From NCBI GenBank assembly GCA_026225235.1, contig JAMFSK010000003.1, positions 62,001-126,000 on the forward strand: a stretch of 64,000 nucleotides of DNA, in the 5' to 3' direction. Position 1 is the stretch's first letter. Each line of letters opens with the position of its first letter. The translations under genes were made by a program, and so were the position numbers. Positions 26,811 to 37,348 of the stretch are shown here, one piece after another. This stretch comes from Burkholderiales bacterium (lineage in GTDB: Bacteria; Pseudomonadota; Gammaproteobacteria; Burkholderiales; Burkholderiaceae). The notes beneath the pieces are model-generated. The model was not told the DNA's origin, searched no databases, and saw only the letters and a program-made list of their open reading frames with translations.

Positions 26811-27581
26811 ATGAGCGTGAACAGCGAACAGTTGAAGTCTGGGCAGATACTCGTGGTGACAGGTGGCAGCCGCGGTATCGGAGCGGCAGTCTCTCGTCTT
26901 GCCGGGCGACGTGGTTATACGGTCATCGTCAACTATGCGCGTGATGGTGGGGCTGCGCAGGCGGTGGTCGATGAGATCGTGCAGGCGGGTGGTCACGCGA
27001 GCCCCGTGCAGGCCGACGTCTCGCGCGAAGCGGATGTGATGCGCCTCTTCGAGGCGGCCGACCGGCTGGGGCCGCTTGCGGGCCTCGTCAACAACGGTGG
27101 TATTGCAGGCGGCATGTGCCGTGTCGACAGCGTGTCGGCGCAGACGCTCGAGACCGTGCTCGCGGTCAATGTCGTGGGCCCTTTTCTGTGCGCGCGTGAA
27201 GCGGTCCGACGCATGTCGACGCGCCATGGTGGGCACGGTGGAGTGATCGTCAACATGAGTTCGCAGGCTGCGCGCATCGGCGGCGGCGGCGAATGGGTCC
27301 ACTACGCCGCGAGCAAGGCTGCGATCGACACAATGACGATCGGGCTGGCGCGTGAAGTGGCAGATGAGGGAATCCGGGTCAACGCGGTCTCGCCCGGCTT
27401 GATCGAGACCGAGCTGCATGCCGCGAATGGGTCGGCTGACCGGCTCGCTCGCCTGGCGCCCGCGATTCCGATGAAGCGGGCAGGCAGCGCCGAGGAAGTC
27501 GCCGAGAGTGTGCTCTGGCTACTGTCGCCCGGCTCTAGCTATGTCACCGGCGCGATCATCCCCGTATCGGGCGGCCGCTAG
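26811..27581 (+). CDS. SDR family oxidoreductase (YgfF/FabG-like)
   Basis: This 256-residue classical short-chain dehydrogenase has the NAD(P) motif TGGSRGIG (residues 18-25), VNNGG in place of NNAG, the catalytic serine in VNMSSQAARIG, and YAASK (YxxxK). It ends in the usual VTGAIIPVSGGR. It would reduce or oxidise a hydroxyl/keto group using NADPH or NADH. The frame opens at 26667, but the conserved N-terminus starts at ATG 26811. It is close to the pigment cluster, which lacks an obvious ketoreductase, so it is a candidate for that step. It is not in the same operon and could equally be a general-purpose SDR. Confidence 0.85.
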   Translation: MSVNSEQLKSGQILVVTGGSRGIGAAVSRLAGRRGYTVIVNYARDGGAAQAVVDEIVQAGGHASPVQADVSREADVMRLFEAADRLGPLAGLVNNGGIAGGMCRVDSVSAQTLETVLAVNVVGPFLCAREAVRRMSTRHGGHGGVIVNMSSQAARIGGGGEWVHYAASKAAIDTMTIGLAREVADEGIRVNAVSPGLIETELHAANGSADRLARLAPAIPMKRAGSAEEVAESVLWLLSPGSSYVTGAIIPVSGGR

Positions 27582-27616
27582 TCCGGCAAAGGCAACCCGG
27601 CCAGCAGGTAACCCGA

Positions 27617-28039
27617 CTACTGTGCGGCGGCCGGCTGCGTGACGAAGCCGAGCTTCGAGAGGCCGCCTGCCTGGGCGGCCGACATCACGTTGGCAACCGC
27701 CTCGTAACGCACGGCCCGATCTGCATAGAGATGGATCTCGGGTTGCGGCGTCTGGGCCGCGGCGGTCGTGATCGCGGCCTTGAGTTCGGCCGGATTCATT
27801 TCCTTTTTGTTCCACCACACGCTGCCGTCGGCCTGCACGCTCACGTCGATATTGGTGGGCTTGAGGTCTTCAGGCTGACTGACTGCCTGCGGCAGATTGA
27901 CCTTGACCGCGTGGTTGAGGACGGGAATCGTCACGAGAAACACGATCAGCAAGACCAGCATGACGTCGACCAGCGGCGTCATGTTGATCTCGGTCATCAG
28001 CGCATCGTCGTCGTCCGTCTGAAAGCTCGAAACTGCCAT
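27617..28039 (-). CDS. exbD: ExbD/TolR-family biopolymer transport protein
   Basis: This 140-residue protein has a short cytoplasmic start, then a single membrane helix with the critical aspartate in INMTPLVDVMLVLLIVFLV, then a periplasmic domain ending in QPAAAQ. It works with ExbB to convert the proton gradient into TonB movement. It is the last gene of a tonB-exbB-exbD unit. It lies 24 bases after exbB and converges on the SDR gene. Confidence 0.9.
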   Translation of the reverse strand: MAVSSFQTDDDDALMTEINMTPLVDVMLVLLIVFLVTIPVLNHAVKVNLPQAVSQPEDLKPTNIDVSVQADGSVWWNKKEMNPAELKAAITTAAAQTPQPEIHLYADRAVRYEAVANVMSAAQAGGLSKLGFVTQPAAAQ

Positions 28040-28063
28040 GATGGTGGATCGCCTGCGTGTAGC

Positions 28064-28876
28064 TTAATGGGTGGTCGGGGTCGCACTTGTCGTACTGCCG
28101 GTCGGAGCCGAGCGCTTGGCCGCTTGTGGAACGCCCGCGGCAGGTGCGGCATAACCGCTGCCTGCATTGAGGCCGAGGCTGGCGTTCACGCTGAAGCTCT
28201 CGCTGCTGGTATGGCCACCCGTCACGAGCAAGGCGTGGAGCGCATGGGCAAAGCGGTTCATGCGGGTCACGAAGGCTTTGTTGCCGCGGCTCAGCATGTT
28301 GTAGCCGAGCACCGCCGGGATCGCGACAAACAGGCCGAAGGCCGTCATGATCAGCGCCTCGCCGACCGGCCCCGCGACCTTGTCGAGCGATGCCTGGCCG
28401 CTTGCACCGATCGACAGCAGCGCGTGATAGATGCCCCAGACCGTGCCGAACAGGCCGACAAACGGTGCCACGCTGCCGATCGAGCCGAGCGCGGCAAGGC
28501 CGCCCTGAAGGCGTGCAATGGTGTCGTCGATCGAGTTCTTCAGCGCGCGGGTGATCCATTCGCTGATATCGAGGCGATCGCGCAGTTGCGGCGCGCTGGC
28601 CGCATGATGAGCCGCCGCGTCGCCGCCGCTCGCGGCGAGCGCCGCATAGGGGTTATTCGATACCGAACGCAGTGCCTGCAGGCCGCTCGCGTAATCCGTG
28701 GCGTTCCAGAATTGCGCTTCGGTGCGCTGGGTGATGCGTTGCACGCGCCAGAGCTGAACCAGCTTCAGCACGATCACCGTCCACGAGATGATGGACATGG
28801 TGGCCAGCACAAGCCCAATGGCGTGCGTGACGATGTCACCCTCAGCCCAGACATGGGCGATTCCATACGATTGCAT
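28064..28876 (-). CDS. exbB: ExbB/TolQ-family proton channel protein
   Basis: This 270-residue MotA/TolQ/ExbB protein has three membrane helices: near residues 20-40, near residues 140-165 (IGSVAPFVGLFGTVWGIYHAL) and near residues 185-205 (ALIMTAFGLFVAIPAVLGYN). It forms the proton-conducting channel with ExbD. The C-terminus is a Ser/Ala/Thr-rich tail without known function. It sits between tonB and exbD on the same strand and is separated from tonB by 40 bases. Confidence 0.92.
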   Translation of the reverse strand: MQSYGIAHVWAEGDIVTHAIGLVLATMSIISWTVIVLKLVQLWRVQRITQRTEAQFWNATDYASGLQALRSVSNNPYAALAASGGDAAAHHAASAPQLRDRLDISEWITRALKNSIDDTIARLQGGLAALGSIGSVAPFVGLFGTVWGIYHALLSIGASGQASLDKVAGPVGEALIMTAFGLFVAIPAVLGYNMLSRGNKAFVTRMNRFAHALHALLVTGGHTSSESFSVNASLGLNAGSGYAAPAAGVPQAAKRSAPTGSTTSATPTTH

Positions 28877-28916
28877 CGATGCTCCAGGGAAAAGTCGAAT
28901 TTGAGTCGAAACCGGT

Positions 28917-29738
28917 TCAGCCTTCGAGGCGGAACGCGAAAGGCAATAAGGCGGTGGCTGTCACGGGCGTGCCGTTTTCGACATACGGCTGGCAACTGCG
29001 CTCGCGCGCAGCTTCAAGGGCCGCATCGTCGAGCCGCGGGAAACCGCTGCTGGTCCGCAAGGTCGCGGAACGCACGACGCCATGTGTGTCGACGGTGATT
29101 GCCACGACCGCCGTGCCGATTTCGCCGCGACGCTTGGACAGCATCGGATAGGCGGGTGGATCGCCGTCGCACGTCAGGTGGGCCACACTGAGCGGGGCGC
29201 CACTGCTTGCATGACTGGGTGCGGTGCTCGGTGCAGCGGCATCGGTTTTGGCCTCGCTCGGAGCTGGCGGTGTCGCAGCCGCGGCTGGCGGTGCGGCGAC
29301 CGTGGTCGGTGCCGGAGACTGCGTCGCGAGTACCGGGCTAGGCGGTACGATCGGCTGAGGACGCGGAGTCACAACGCGCTTGACCACGGGCTTCGGGGTC
29401 GGCTTGGGAACGGGTTTGGGGTCGGGTGCAGCAACCGGAACCGAGACAGGGGCGGGCGGGGCAATCATCGCGACGGTCAGCACCCGTTCGGCAGCAATCG
29501 GTTGCGCAGGCCGGTCGACCAGTCTCAGCACGGCGATGGCGCCCACGATATGAATCGCAATGACCGCCAGCGCCGGGCCCGACCAACGCCGCACGAATTG
29601 CACGCGGCTCTGGCGCGAGGCGCGTTGCATCATGGCAAGCGCGAACGGCGAAGCCGTCGACAGCGTCGCCGGCGACGCGGTGTTGCGTGAATCGAAACTC
29701 GGATGGCTGATGGTCAGGTCCACAACATCGGTCCGCAT
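28917..29738 (-). CDS. tonB: TonB energy transducer
   Basis: This 273-residue protein has an unusually long cytoplasmic N-terminus of about 55 residues, then one membrane anchor (GPALAVIAIHIVGAIAVLRL). A Pro/Lys-rich spacer (DPKPVPKPTPKPVVKRV) follows, and then a C-terminal TonB domain beginning about DGDPPAYPMLSKRRGEIG. It transmits proton-motive force to outer-membrane receptors for siderophores and similar ligands. The frame is open to 29840, but ATG 29738 has GGTGGA at good spacing. A later ATG pair at MMQRASRQS is also possible. A Fur-like palindrome lies about 105 bases upstream, consistent with iron regulation. Confidence 0.88.
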   Translation of the reverse strand: MRTDVVDLTISHPSFDSRNTASPATLSTASPFALAMMQRASRQSRVQFVRRWSGPALAVIAIHIVGAIAVLRLVDRPAQPIAAERVLTVAMIAPPAPVSVPVAAPDPKPVPKPTPKPVVKRVVTPRPQPIVPPSPVLATQSPAPTTVAAPPAAAATPPAPSEAKTDAAAPSTAPSHASSGAPLSVAHLTCDGDPPAYPMLSKRRGEIGTAVVAITVDTHGVVRSATLRTSSGFPRLDDAALEAARERSCQPYVENGTPVTATALLPFAFRLEG

Positions 29739-29843
29739 GCATTCCACCGTGGGCAGGATGCGCAAAAAACAGCGCCTCTGAGCGCGGAGGACGATTGAAA
29801 GAATGAACCAGAGCATGCCCGAACCTTCGACCAAACGCAAACA

Positions 29844-29859
29844 ATTCTCATTTGAGAAT
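29844..29859. promoter_or_regulatory. Fur-box-like palindrome upstream of tonB
   Basis: ATTCTCA-tt-TGAGAAT is a perfect 7-2-7 inverted repeat made of the half-site found in Fur boxes (GAGAAT/ATTCTC). It lies in the tonB leader. The arm spacing differs by one base from the classic 7-1-7 form, so binding by Fur is inferred only from the half-sites and the iron-linked gene downstream. Confidence 0.5.
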
Positions 29860-30157
29860 AGGGGCTATTGCGGATGAAAAGGAGGCATGAAGCGCGGCGT
29901 GTTGTTGCTGCCCATCGTGTGCGGCGGTGACATGACCGTGTCATAAACGGTTACGCTTCAACCTGGGCGCCCCGCTCGGGGTTGACCCTGTTGCGAAAAT
30001 CGCGCTGGCAGGCAGCGATTTTTCTCAGGTGTCCAAGCCGGGCGGGCAGGGCGGTAAGATAAGCCGCAGCGCGGTTGCCCGATATGAAAAGAGCCTGCGC
30101 ACCCCCCCAATTGGAGACAGGACGCGCGCTTCGCGCGAGCCGGTCGGAGGAGACGAA

Positions 30158-31216
30158 GTGGCATTGAAAACGATCAAGGGTCCGGCCATTTTTCTGGCCC
30201 AGTTCGCTGGTGACGAAGCGCCGTTCAACTCGCTCGACGAGATCGGCAAGTGGGCCGCCCGGCTCGGCTACAAAGGTGTGCAGCTCCCCAGCTGGGACGG
30301 CCGCCTGTTCGATCTCAAGCAGGCCGCCGAAAGCCAGACCTATGCGGACGAGGTGAAAGGCAAACTGGCCGCGCACGGTCTGCAGATCACGGAATTGTCG
30401 ACCCACCTGCAGGGCCAGTTGGTCGCCGTGCATCCCGCCTATGACGACGCGTTCGACGGCTTTGCGCCGGAGTCCGTGCGCAAGAATCCGCAAGCACGCC
30501 AGCAGTGGGCGGTCCAGCAACTCCACTATGCGGCCAAGGCAAGCGAGCGGCTCGGTCTGACCGCGCATGCGAGTTTTTCGGGTGCACTCGCGTGGCCCTA
30601 TCTGTATCCGTGGCCGCAACGTCCGGCTGGCCTGGTTGAGGCCGCCTTCGACGAACTGGCCAAGCGCTGGAAGCCGATTCTCGATGCGTTCGACGAGGCG
30701 GGTGTCGACGTCTGCTATGAAATACACCCGGGTGAAGACCTGCACGACGGCGTGAGCTACGAGATGTTCCTCGAGCGAGTGGGCAACCATCCGCGTGCGC
30801 GCCTGCTATACGATCCGAGCCATTTCGTGCTGCAGCAGCTCAACTATCTCGACTACGTCGATATTTATCACGAGCGCATCGGCATCTTCCACGTCAAGGA
30901 TGCCGAGTTCCGGCCGACCGGCAAGCAAGGCGTCTACGGCGGCTATCAGGGCTGGGTCGATCGCGCGGGACGTTTCCGTTCGCTGGGCGACGGCCAGGTC
31001 GATTTCCCCGCGCTGTTCTCCAAGTTCGCCCAGTACGGATTCGAAGGCTGGGCCGTGCTCGAGTGGGAGTGCGCGCTCAAGCATCCGGAAGATGGGGCGG
31101 CCGAAGGCGCACGTTTCATCGCTGACCATATCATTCGGGTGGCGGAACGCGCGTTCGACGATTTCGCGGCATCGGGCGTCGACGACGCAGCGAACCGACG
31201 CATGCTGGGAATCTGA
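30158..31216 (+). CDS. Sugar phosphate isomerase/epimerase family protein (xylose isomerase-like TIM barrel)
   Basis: This 352-residue TIM-barrel protein of the AP-endonuclease-2/xylose-isomerase superfamily carries the metal-binding landmarks CYEIHPGEDLHDG, LLYDPSHF, IGIFHVKDAEF and VLEWECALKHPEDGA. It probably isomerises or epimerises, or hydrates and cleaves, a keto-sugar. The open frame begins at 30029, but the GTG at 30158 has an excellent GGAGGAG ribosome-binding site and begins the conserved fold. It is the first gene of a carbohydrate operon with a Gfo/Idh/MocA dehydrogenase and an ABC importer. That pairing recalls levoglucosan and 3-keto-glycoside catabolism (LgdA/LgdB types). The substrate is unknown. 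Confidence 0.82.
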   Translation: MALKTIKGPAIFLAQFAGDEAPFNSLDEIGKWAARLGYKGVQLPSWDGRLFDLKQAAESQTYADEVKGKLAAHGLQITELSTHLQGQLVAVHPAYDDAFDGFAPESVRKNPQARQQWAVQQLHYAAKASERLGLTAHASFSGALAWPYLYPWPQRPAGLVEAAFDELAKRWKPILDAFDEAGVDVCYEIHPGEDLHDGVSYEMFLERVGNHPRARLLYDPSHFVLQQLNYLDYVDIYHERIGIFHVKDAEFRPTGKQGVYGGYQGWVDRAGRFRSLGDGQVDFPALFSKFAQYGFEGWAVLEWECALKHPEDGAAEGARFIADHIIRVAERAFDDFAASGVDDAANRRMLGI

Positions 31217-31330
31217 GCGCGCAGGCTCTGTGTGCATGCGAGCCCCGGGGGCCCGCTGCGCGCTTACCCCTATTGGCGGTTGAGCGCGTGAAGCTCCACC
31301 ATTAATCATCCCGAAAGGGAAGGAGTGTTC

Positions 31331-32539
31331 ATGACGATAGAAGCAAGCGGCGCCGCGCGAGGCCGCAAGATCCGGCTCGGCATGGTCGGCGGCGGCGAAG
31401 GGGCCTTTATCGGCGCGGTCCACAGGATCGCGGCGCGCATTGATGACGAGTATGAACTGGTGGCCGGCGCGCTGTCGTCGACGGCCGAGAAGGCTAAAGC
31501 CTCGGGGCTCGCGCTCGGGCTCGACCCGGCGCGCACCTATGCGGACTTTGCCACGATGGCCAAGGCCGAGAGCCAGCGCGAAGACGGCATCGAAGCCGTG
31601 GCGATCGTCACGCCGAACCACGTGCATGCGGCGGCGGCGGAAGCCTTCCTGAAAGCCGGCATTCACGTGATTTGCGACAAGCCGATGACGACCACCCTCG
31701 CGGATGCGAAGCGGCTCAAGCGGCTCGTTGAATCAAGCGGGCTGGTGTTCGGCCTCACGCACAATTACACCGGTTATCCGATGGTCCGTCATGCGCGCGA
31801 ACTGATCCGCCGTGGACAGCTCGGCGAGATCCGCGTCGTGCAAGTGCAATACGCACAGGACTGGCTGACCGAATCGATCGAAACGTCGGGACAGAAGCAG
31901 GCCGAATGGCGGGTTGATCCTAAGCGCTCGGGCGCCGGCGGCTGCATCGGCGATGTCGGCACGCACGCATACAACCTCGCGGAATTCATCACGGGTCTCG
32001 AAGTCGAATCGCTGCTCGCCGATCTGACTGCCTTTGGGCCGGGCCGCACGCTCGACGACAACACGCAGATCCTGCTGCGCTACAAGAACGGCGCACGCGG
32101 AATGTTGTGGGCGAGCCAGGTCGCTCCGGGCAACGAGAACAACCTGTCGATCCGCGTCTACGGCAGCAAAGGCGGTATCGAGTGGCATCAGGAAGAGCCG
32201 AACCATCTGCGCTACACGCCGTTTGGACAGCCGACCCAGATCATCGGGCGCGGAACCGGTGCGGCCTTGCCGTCCGCCGCGCGGGTCTCGCGGGTGCCGT
32301 CCGGTCATCCGGAAGGTTATCTCGAGGGCTTTGCCACGATCTATACCGAGATTGCGCGCGCGATCCGTACGCATCGCAGTGACAGTGCCAAGGCAAGCAA
32401 GGGTAAAGGGAAGGGCAAGGCTGGCAAGCTGGATCCTGCCGTGACCTTCCCGACCGTCGAGGATGGGGTCAAGGGCGTGGCGTTTATCGAGGCCGCGGTC
32501 AAGTCGTCGGACAAGGGCGGTCGCTGGATCAAGCTTTAA
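31331..32539 (+). CDS. Gfo/Idh/MocA family oxidoreductase
   Basis: This 402-residue NAD(P)-dependent sugar dehydrogenase has the N-terminal Rossmann motif GMVGGGEGAFIG. The family's catalytic lysine is in ICDKPMTT, and the substrate-domain motif GAGGCIGDVGTHAYNL is present. It would oxidise a sugar or sugar alcohol imported by the downstream ABC system. AAGGAG precedes the ATG at 31331; a GTG six bases earlier is the alternative. An odd Lys/Gly-rich surface loop (SKGKGKGKAGK) interrupts the C-terminal part. It follows the TIM-barrel gene by 114 bases. Confidence 0.88.
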   Translation: MTIEASGAARGRKIRLGMVGGGEGAFIGAVHRIAARIDDEYELVAGALSSTAEKAKASGLALGLDPARTYADFATMAKAESQREDGIEAVAIVTPNHVHAAAAEAFLKAGIHVICDKPMTTTLADAKRLKRLVESSGLVFGLTHNYTGYPMVRHARELIRRGQLGEIRVVQVQYAQDWLTESIETSGQKQAEWRVDPKRSGAGGCIGDVGTHAYNLAEFITGLEVESLLADLTAFGPGRTLDDNTQILLRYKNGARGMLWASQVAPGNENNLSIRVYGSKGGIEWHQEEPNHLRYTPFGQPTQIIGRGTGAALPSAARVSRVPSGHPEGYLEGFATIYTEIARAIRTHRSDSAKASKGKGKGKAGKLDPAVTFPTVEDGVKGVAFIEAAVKSSDKGGRWIKL

Positions 32540-32734
32540 AGCAGCAAGACGGCATCACGCATCCGCGCCAATCCCTGGATTCGCCCGGATGCGTAACCGG
32601 GTTGAGCCCGGACCGCGGGACACGTTGAACCGTAGCGAGACGAGACTGAAGCATCGCACTGAGTAGCACAACTGACCAGCCACGCCGGACGACGATCTCT
32701 CGAAGTCCGCCAGACGCGGCAAGCGAGCGCAGAC

Positions 32735-34299
<1,565 letters not shown>

Positions 34300-34303
<4 letters not shown>

Positions 34304-35307
34304 TGGGCGCACCTGTGAGCACGGCGGCAAAACCCGCGCGGCGGTGGCGTCCCGATCTCGCCACGCTCGCGCCGCTGATTGCGCTGTTGCTGCTGCTGGT
34401 CGTCGGCACGATCGTCAACCCGAACTTCATGAGCACGGAGAACCTGCTCAATGTCGTGACCCGCTGCGCCTTTATCGCGCTGGTGGGCATCGGCGCGACG
34501 TTCGTGATCGGCGCGGGCGGCCTCGACCTGTCGGTCGGCTCGATGACCGCGTTTGTCGCGGGCGTGATGATCATGACGATGAACGCCGGCAGCGGCGTGC
34601 CCGGCATCGTCGCACTCGCCGTGCCGATGTGCGTCGCGGTGGCGCTCGCCTCGGCCTGCGGGTTGGCCAACGGGCTGATCACGACCTTCGGCCGCATCGA
34701 GCCGTTTATCGTCACGCTCGGCACGATGGGCGTCTTTCGCGCGTTGATCACGTATCTCGGCGATGGCGGCACGATCTCGATCCATGCGTCCGATCTGCGC
34801 GATTACTACCGGCCCGTCTATTTCGGCAATGTGTTTGGCGTGCCGACCCCTGTGCTGGTCTTCGTGATCGTAGCGTTGCTGGCTTCACTGCTGATGTACC
34901 GCACACCGTTCGGTCGCCATGTGACGGCGATCGGTTCGAGCGAGGACGTCGCCCGTTATTCCGGTGTCTCGATCTGGCGGGTGCGCACCCTGACCTATGT
35001 GATCCAGGGCCTGTGTGTGGGCATCGCGACCATCATTTACGTGCCGCGCCTCGGCTCGGCCACCCCAACCACCGGCCTCCTTTGGGAGCTCCAGGCGATC
35101 ACCTCGGTCGTGATCGGGGGCACGGCCCTGCGCGGCGGTTCGGCGCGCATCTGGGGAACGGTGCTCGGCGCGATCATCCTCGAGGTGATCGGCAACATCA
35201 TGGTGCTCTCGAACCATATCAGCGAGTACCTGATCGGCGCCGTGCAGGGGATCATCATCATCGTCGCGATGCTCGCGCAACGCGCGCTTCATCGCAGACA
35301 GACCTGA
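34300..35307 (+). CDS. Sugar ABC transporter permease
   Basis: This 335-residue RbsC-type permease has GGLDLSVGSMTAFVAGVMIM in the early part and VVIGGTALRGGSARIWG late, both family hallmarks, with about eight to ten membrane helices. The frame is open from 34138, but the ATG at 34300 overlaps the ATPase stop (ATGATG). It forms the membrane part of the importer with the neighbouring ATPase and binding protein. Confidence 0.92.
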
Positions 35308-35326
35308 GTCGGGCAGCAGGCCGCCG

Positions 35327-35359
35327 GGGGTCCGCGGTTGCGGAACTGGAGAGGACCCC
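35327..35359 (+). promoter_or_regulatory. Stem-loop between permease and binding-protein genes
   Basis: GGGGTCC (35327-35333) pairs with GGACCCC (35353-35359) around a 19-base loop, 25 bases before the binding-protein ATG. A hairpin here could protect the downstream mRNA, allowing the higher expression usual for binding proteins. There is no T-tract, so it is not a terminator. Confidence 0.35.
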
Positions 35360-35384
35360 ACACACAACTCATTGCGAGGGGACT

Positions 35385-36362
35385 ATGAATAATCGCTTCA
35401 GCTCACTGCTTGCACAAACGTCAATCCGTGCGGGCCTCAGCCTCGGTCTGGCGACGGCGCTGCTGGCCGGACCGATCACATCGGCCGACGCCCAGACCAT
35501 GGCGGTCTCGATCCCGGCGGCCGACCATGGCTGGACGGGTGGCGTTGTGTATTTCACCAACCGCGAGGCCGATGCGTTGCGCAAGGCCTACCCCAACCTC
35601 AAGATCATCGTCAAGACGTCGCCCTCGGGCGCGGACCAGGCGAGTGCGATCGAAGACATGACTTCGACCCAGAAGATCGATGCGCTGGTCGTGCTGCCGC
35701 AGAACTCTGATGAACTGACCTCGACGCTGGCCAACGTCAAGAAGAAGGGGGTGTTCATCACGGTTGTCGATCGCGGTCTCAAGGACACCTCGATCCAGGA
35801 CTTGTATGTGGCCGGCAACAACCCCGAACTGGGCCGCGTGGCGGGTGAATACTTCAAGAAGAACCTGCCGTCGGGCGACATCGTCGTGCTGCGGGGTATC
35901 GCCACGGTGATCGATGACCAGCGCGTCAAGGCATTCCAGGAAGCGATCAAGGGCACGAAGATCAATATCATCGACATGCAGTATGCGAACTGGAATCGCG
36001 ACGATGGCTTCAAGGTCATGCAGGACTTCTTGTCCAAGCACAAGAAGATCGATGCGGTGTGGTGCCAGGATGATGACATTGCGGTGGGTGTGCTTGAAGC
36101 GATCAAGCAGGCGAACCGGACTGACATCAAGTTCGTGGTGGGCGGCGCGGGCATGAAGGACATGATCAAGCGCGTTGCTGACGGCGACAAGATGATTCCG
36201 GTCGACGTGCTGTATCCGCCGGGCATGGTGGCGACGGCCATGAACATCACGGCCTCGAACCTGACGGGGAAATTGCCGGTGCGCGGCACCTATATCTTGA
36301 GTGCGCCGCTCGTCACCAAAGAGAACGCAAAGGAATACTACTTTCCTGATTCGCCGTTCTGA
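35385..36362 (+). CDS. Periplasmic sugar-binding protein of the second ABC importer
   Basis: This 325-residue secreted protein has a signal peptide cleaved near ITSADA (residue 36), followed by a type I periplasmic binding fold that opens MAVSIPAADHGWTGGVVYF. Motifs DALVVLPQNSDELT, ITVVDRGLKD and WCQDDDIAVGVLEAIKQ match ribose-type binding proteins (Peripla_BP_4). It follows the permease by 77 bases with GAGGGGAC before the ATG. The aromatic and acidic residues of the ligand pocket cannot be assigned to a particular sugar. It is the last gene of the operon. Confidence 0.9.
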   Translation: MNNRFSSLLAQTSIRAGLSLGLATALLAGPITSADAQTMAVSIPAADHGWTGGVVYFTNREADALRKAYPNLKIIVKTSPSGADQASAIEDMTSTQKIDALVVLPQNSDELTSTLANVKKKGVFITVVDRGLKDTSIQDLYVAGNNPELGRVAGEYFKKNLPSGDIVVLRGIATVIDDQRVKAFQEAIKGTKINIIDMQYANWNRDDGFKVMQDFLSKHKKIDAVWCQDDDIAVGVLEAIKQANRTDIKFVVGGAGMKDMIKRVADGDKMIPVDVLYPPGMVATAMNITASNLTGKLPVRGTYILSAPLVTKENAKEYYFPDSPF

Positions 36363-36407
36363 ACGCACTGCGCTCGACGTATTGACCTGACTGAAAGGCA
36401 CCTGCTC

Positions 36408-36433
36408 TGAACTGCACCCCGGAAGTTGGACAG
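36408..36433 (+). mobile_element. Possible terminal inverted repeat remnant of an IS3-family element
   Basis: TGAACTGCACCCC followed by GGAAGTTGGACAG closely resembles the outer end of IS150-group IS3-family elements, which start TGtACTGCACCC...GTTGGAC. It lies just after the second sugar operon and at the start of a decayed stretch. No transposase reading frame or matching opposite end was found, so only a relic is claimed. The rest of the 36363-36823 gap holds no supported gene. Confidence 0.4.
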
Positions 36434-36823
36434 CGATCCGACCTTTGGGGTGTTCTTCATGGTGGGTGCTTTTTTTATATGACGTGGGATGAACGTCAAT
36501 CCGCACGGTTTTTGCAAGCGTGCGCGTGGAGGTCCCTCTAAAGTTGGGTGAAGTTGTCGTCGTATCCGTATCGACCCGCCACCCGCCGTACCCGGACGTG
36601 TTCCATTCAGTGGGAAGAAGTCGTGCTTGTCGCATTCCATCGTGTCATGGCTCGCTGGCTCGATCCGTCCTACTCGCGCGGCAACATGGCGTGGCTCGAA
36701 CGGAGCGAAGCCGAGAAGGTGTCGGTCGAAGCGCGGTGCTTCGGGCCACTTGTAGAAGACCTTTCGCCCCACGGCCTAACAAGCGGATGTGCGCTGTCGG
36801 AAGGCTCACGCCACGAAGGCCTC

Positions 36824-37348
36824 ATGTCCGACGCGTCGCCACCCGAGCTGGTGCGCGAGCAAGCCGTGGTCGACATCGCAATGGGTTTGCCGGATCAGGT
36901 GGGCATGCTCGACGAATGCGAGGCGGTAGCGGCGGCCGTGCTCGATGAATGTAAGGCGTTGGAGGCGCTCGTGCTCGACGCCCAGAGTGCACGACTTGGG
37001 GCGGCGCGTGAGCACTACCGGGCGGTGTTGCTCGGCAACGCCGAACTGCGCGATCCAGCCTTTTTCCTGACAACCCAGCAGTCCTTGCTGAAATGGCTCG
37101 AAGTGTTAACGACGCTGGACGAAGCGCGCTTCGATCTGAGGGCTGCCTGCGCAGCGGTACTGCTACCGGGAGTCGAGGCGCTGGCACCGGTCGATTGTCG
37201 CGGCGAAGTCGGTTGCAACGCCGGGGAGGAGCGCCTGGATGAACCCACAGTAGTCCGGGGCGGCGCGTCGGGCGGCAAGCCAGACGCCTGGAGCAGGGCG
37301 TTGGGCCGCGAGTTAGAAGCCTGGGGCGGTGAGTTGGGGAACGATTGA
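36824..37348 (+). CDS. Hypothetical protein, 174 residues, possibly truncated by a nonsense codon
   Basis: No family is recognised. From ATG 36824 (preceded by GAAGG) the product is acidic and helical, with the best-looking stretch REHYRAVLLGNAELRDP, then LTTQQSLLKWLEVLTTLDEA. G+C at third codon positions is high, as in real genes of this genome. The frame stays open to 36548 upstream, though that part looks less protein-like. After the TGA at 37346-37348 the same frame continues open to 37777 and encodes a plausible hydrophobic segment (HALDWLLPLLVDLILILRHG). The gene may therefore be a truncated relic of a longer one. Confidence 0.45.
   Translation: MSDASPPELVREQAVVDIAMGLPDQVGMLDECEAVAAAVLDECKALEALVLDAQSARLGAAREHYRAVLLGNAELRDPAFFLTTQQSLLKWLEVLTTLDEARFDLRAACAAVLLPGVEALAPVDCRGEVGCNAGEERLDEPTVVRGGASGGKPDAWSRALGRELEAWGGELGND

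Noticed and set aside
34344..35384. Very long N-terminal extension of the binding protein frame (672 residues)
   Set aside because: The added part is the wrong-frame translation of the permease gene. A signal peptide begins exactly at ATG 35385 with a good ribosome-binding site.
36548..36823. Upstream extension of the 174-residue hypothetical protein
   Set aside because: The translation is less protein-like and a ribosome-binding site supports ATG 36824.
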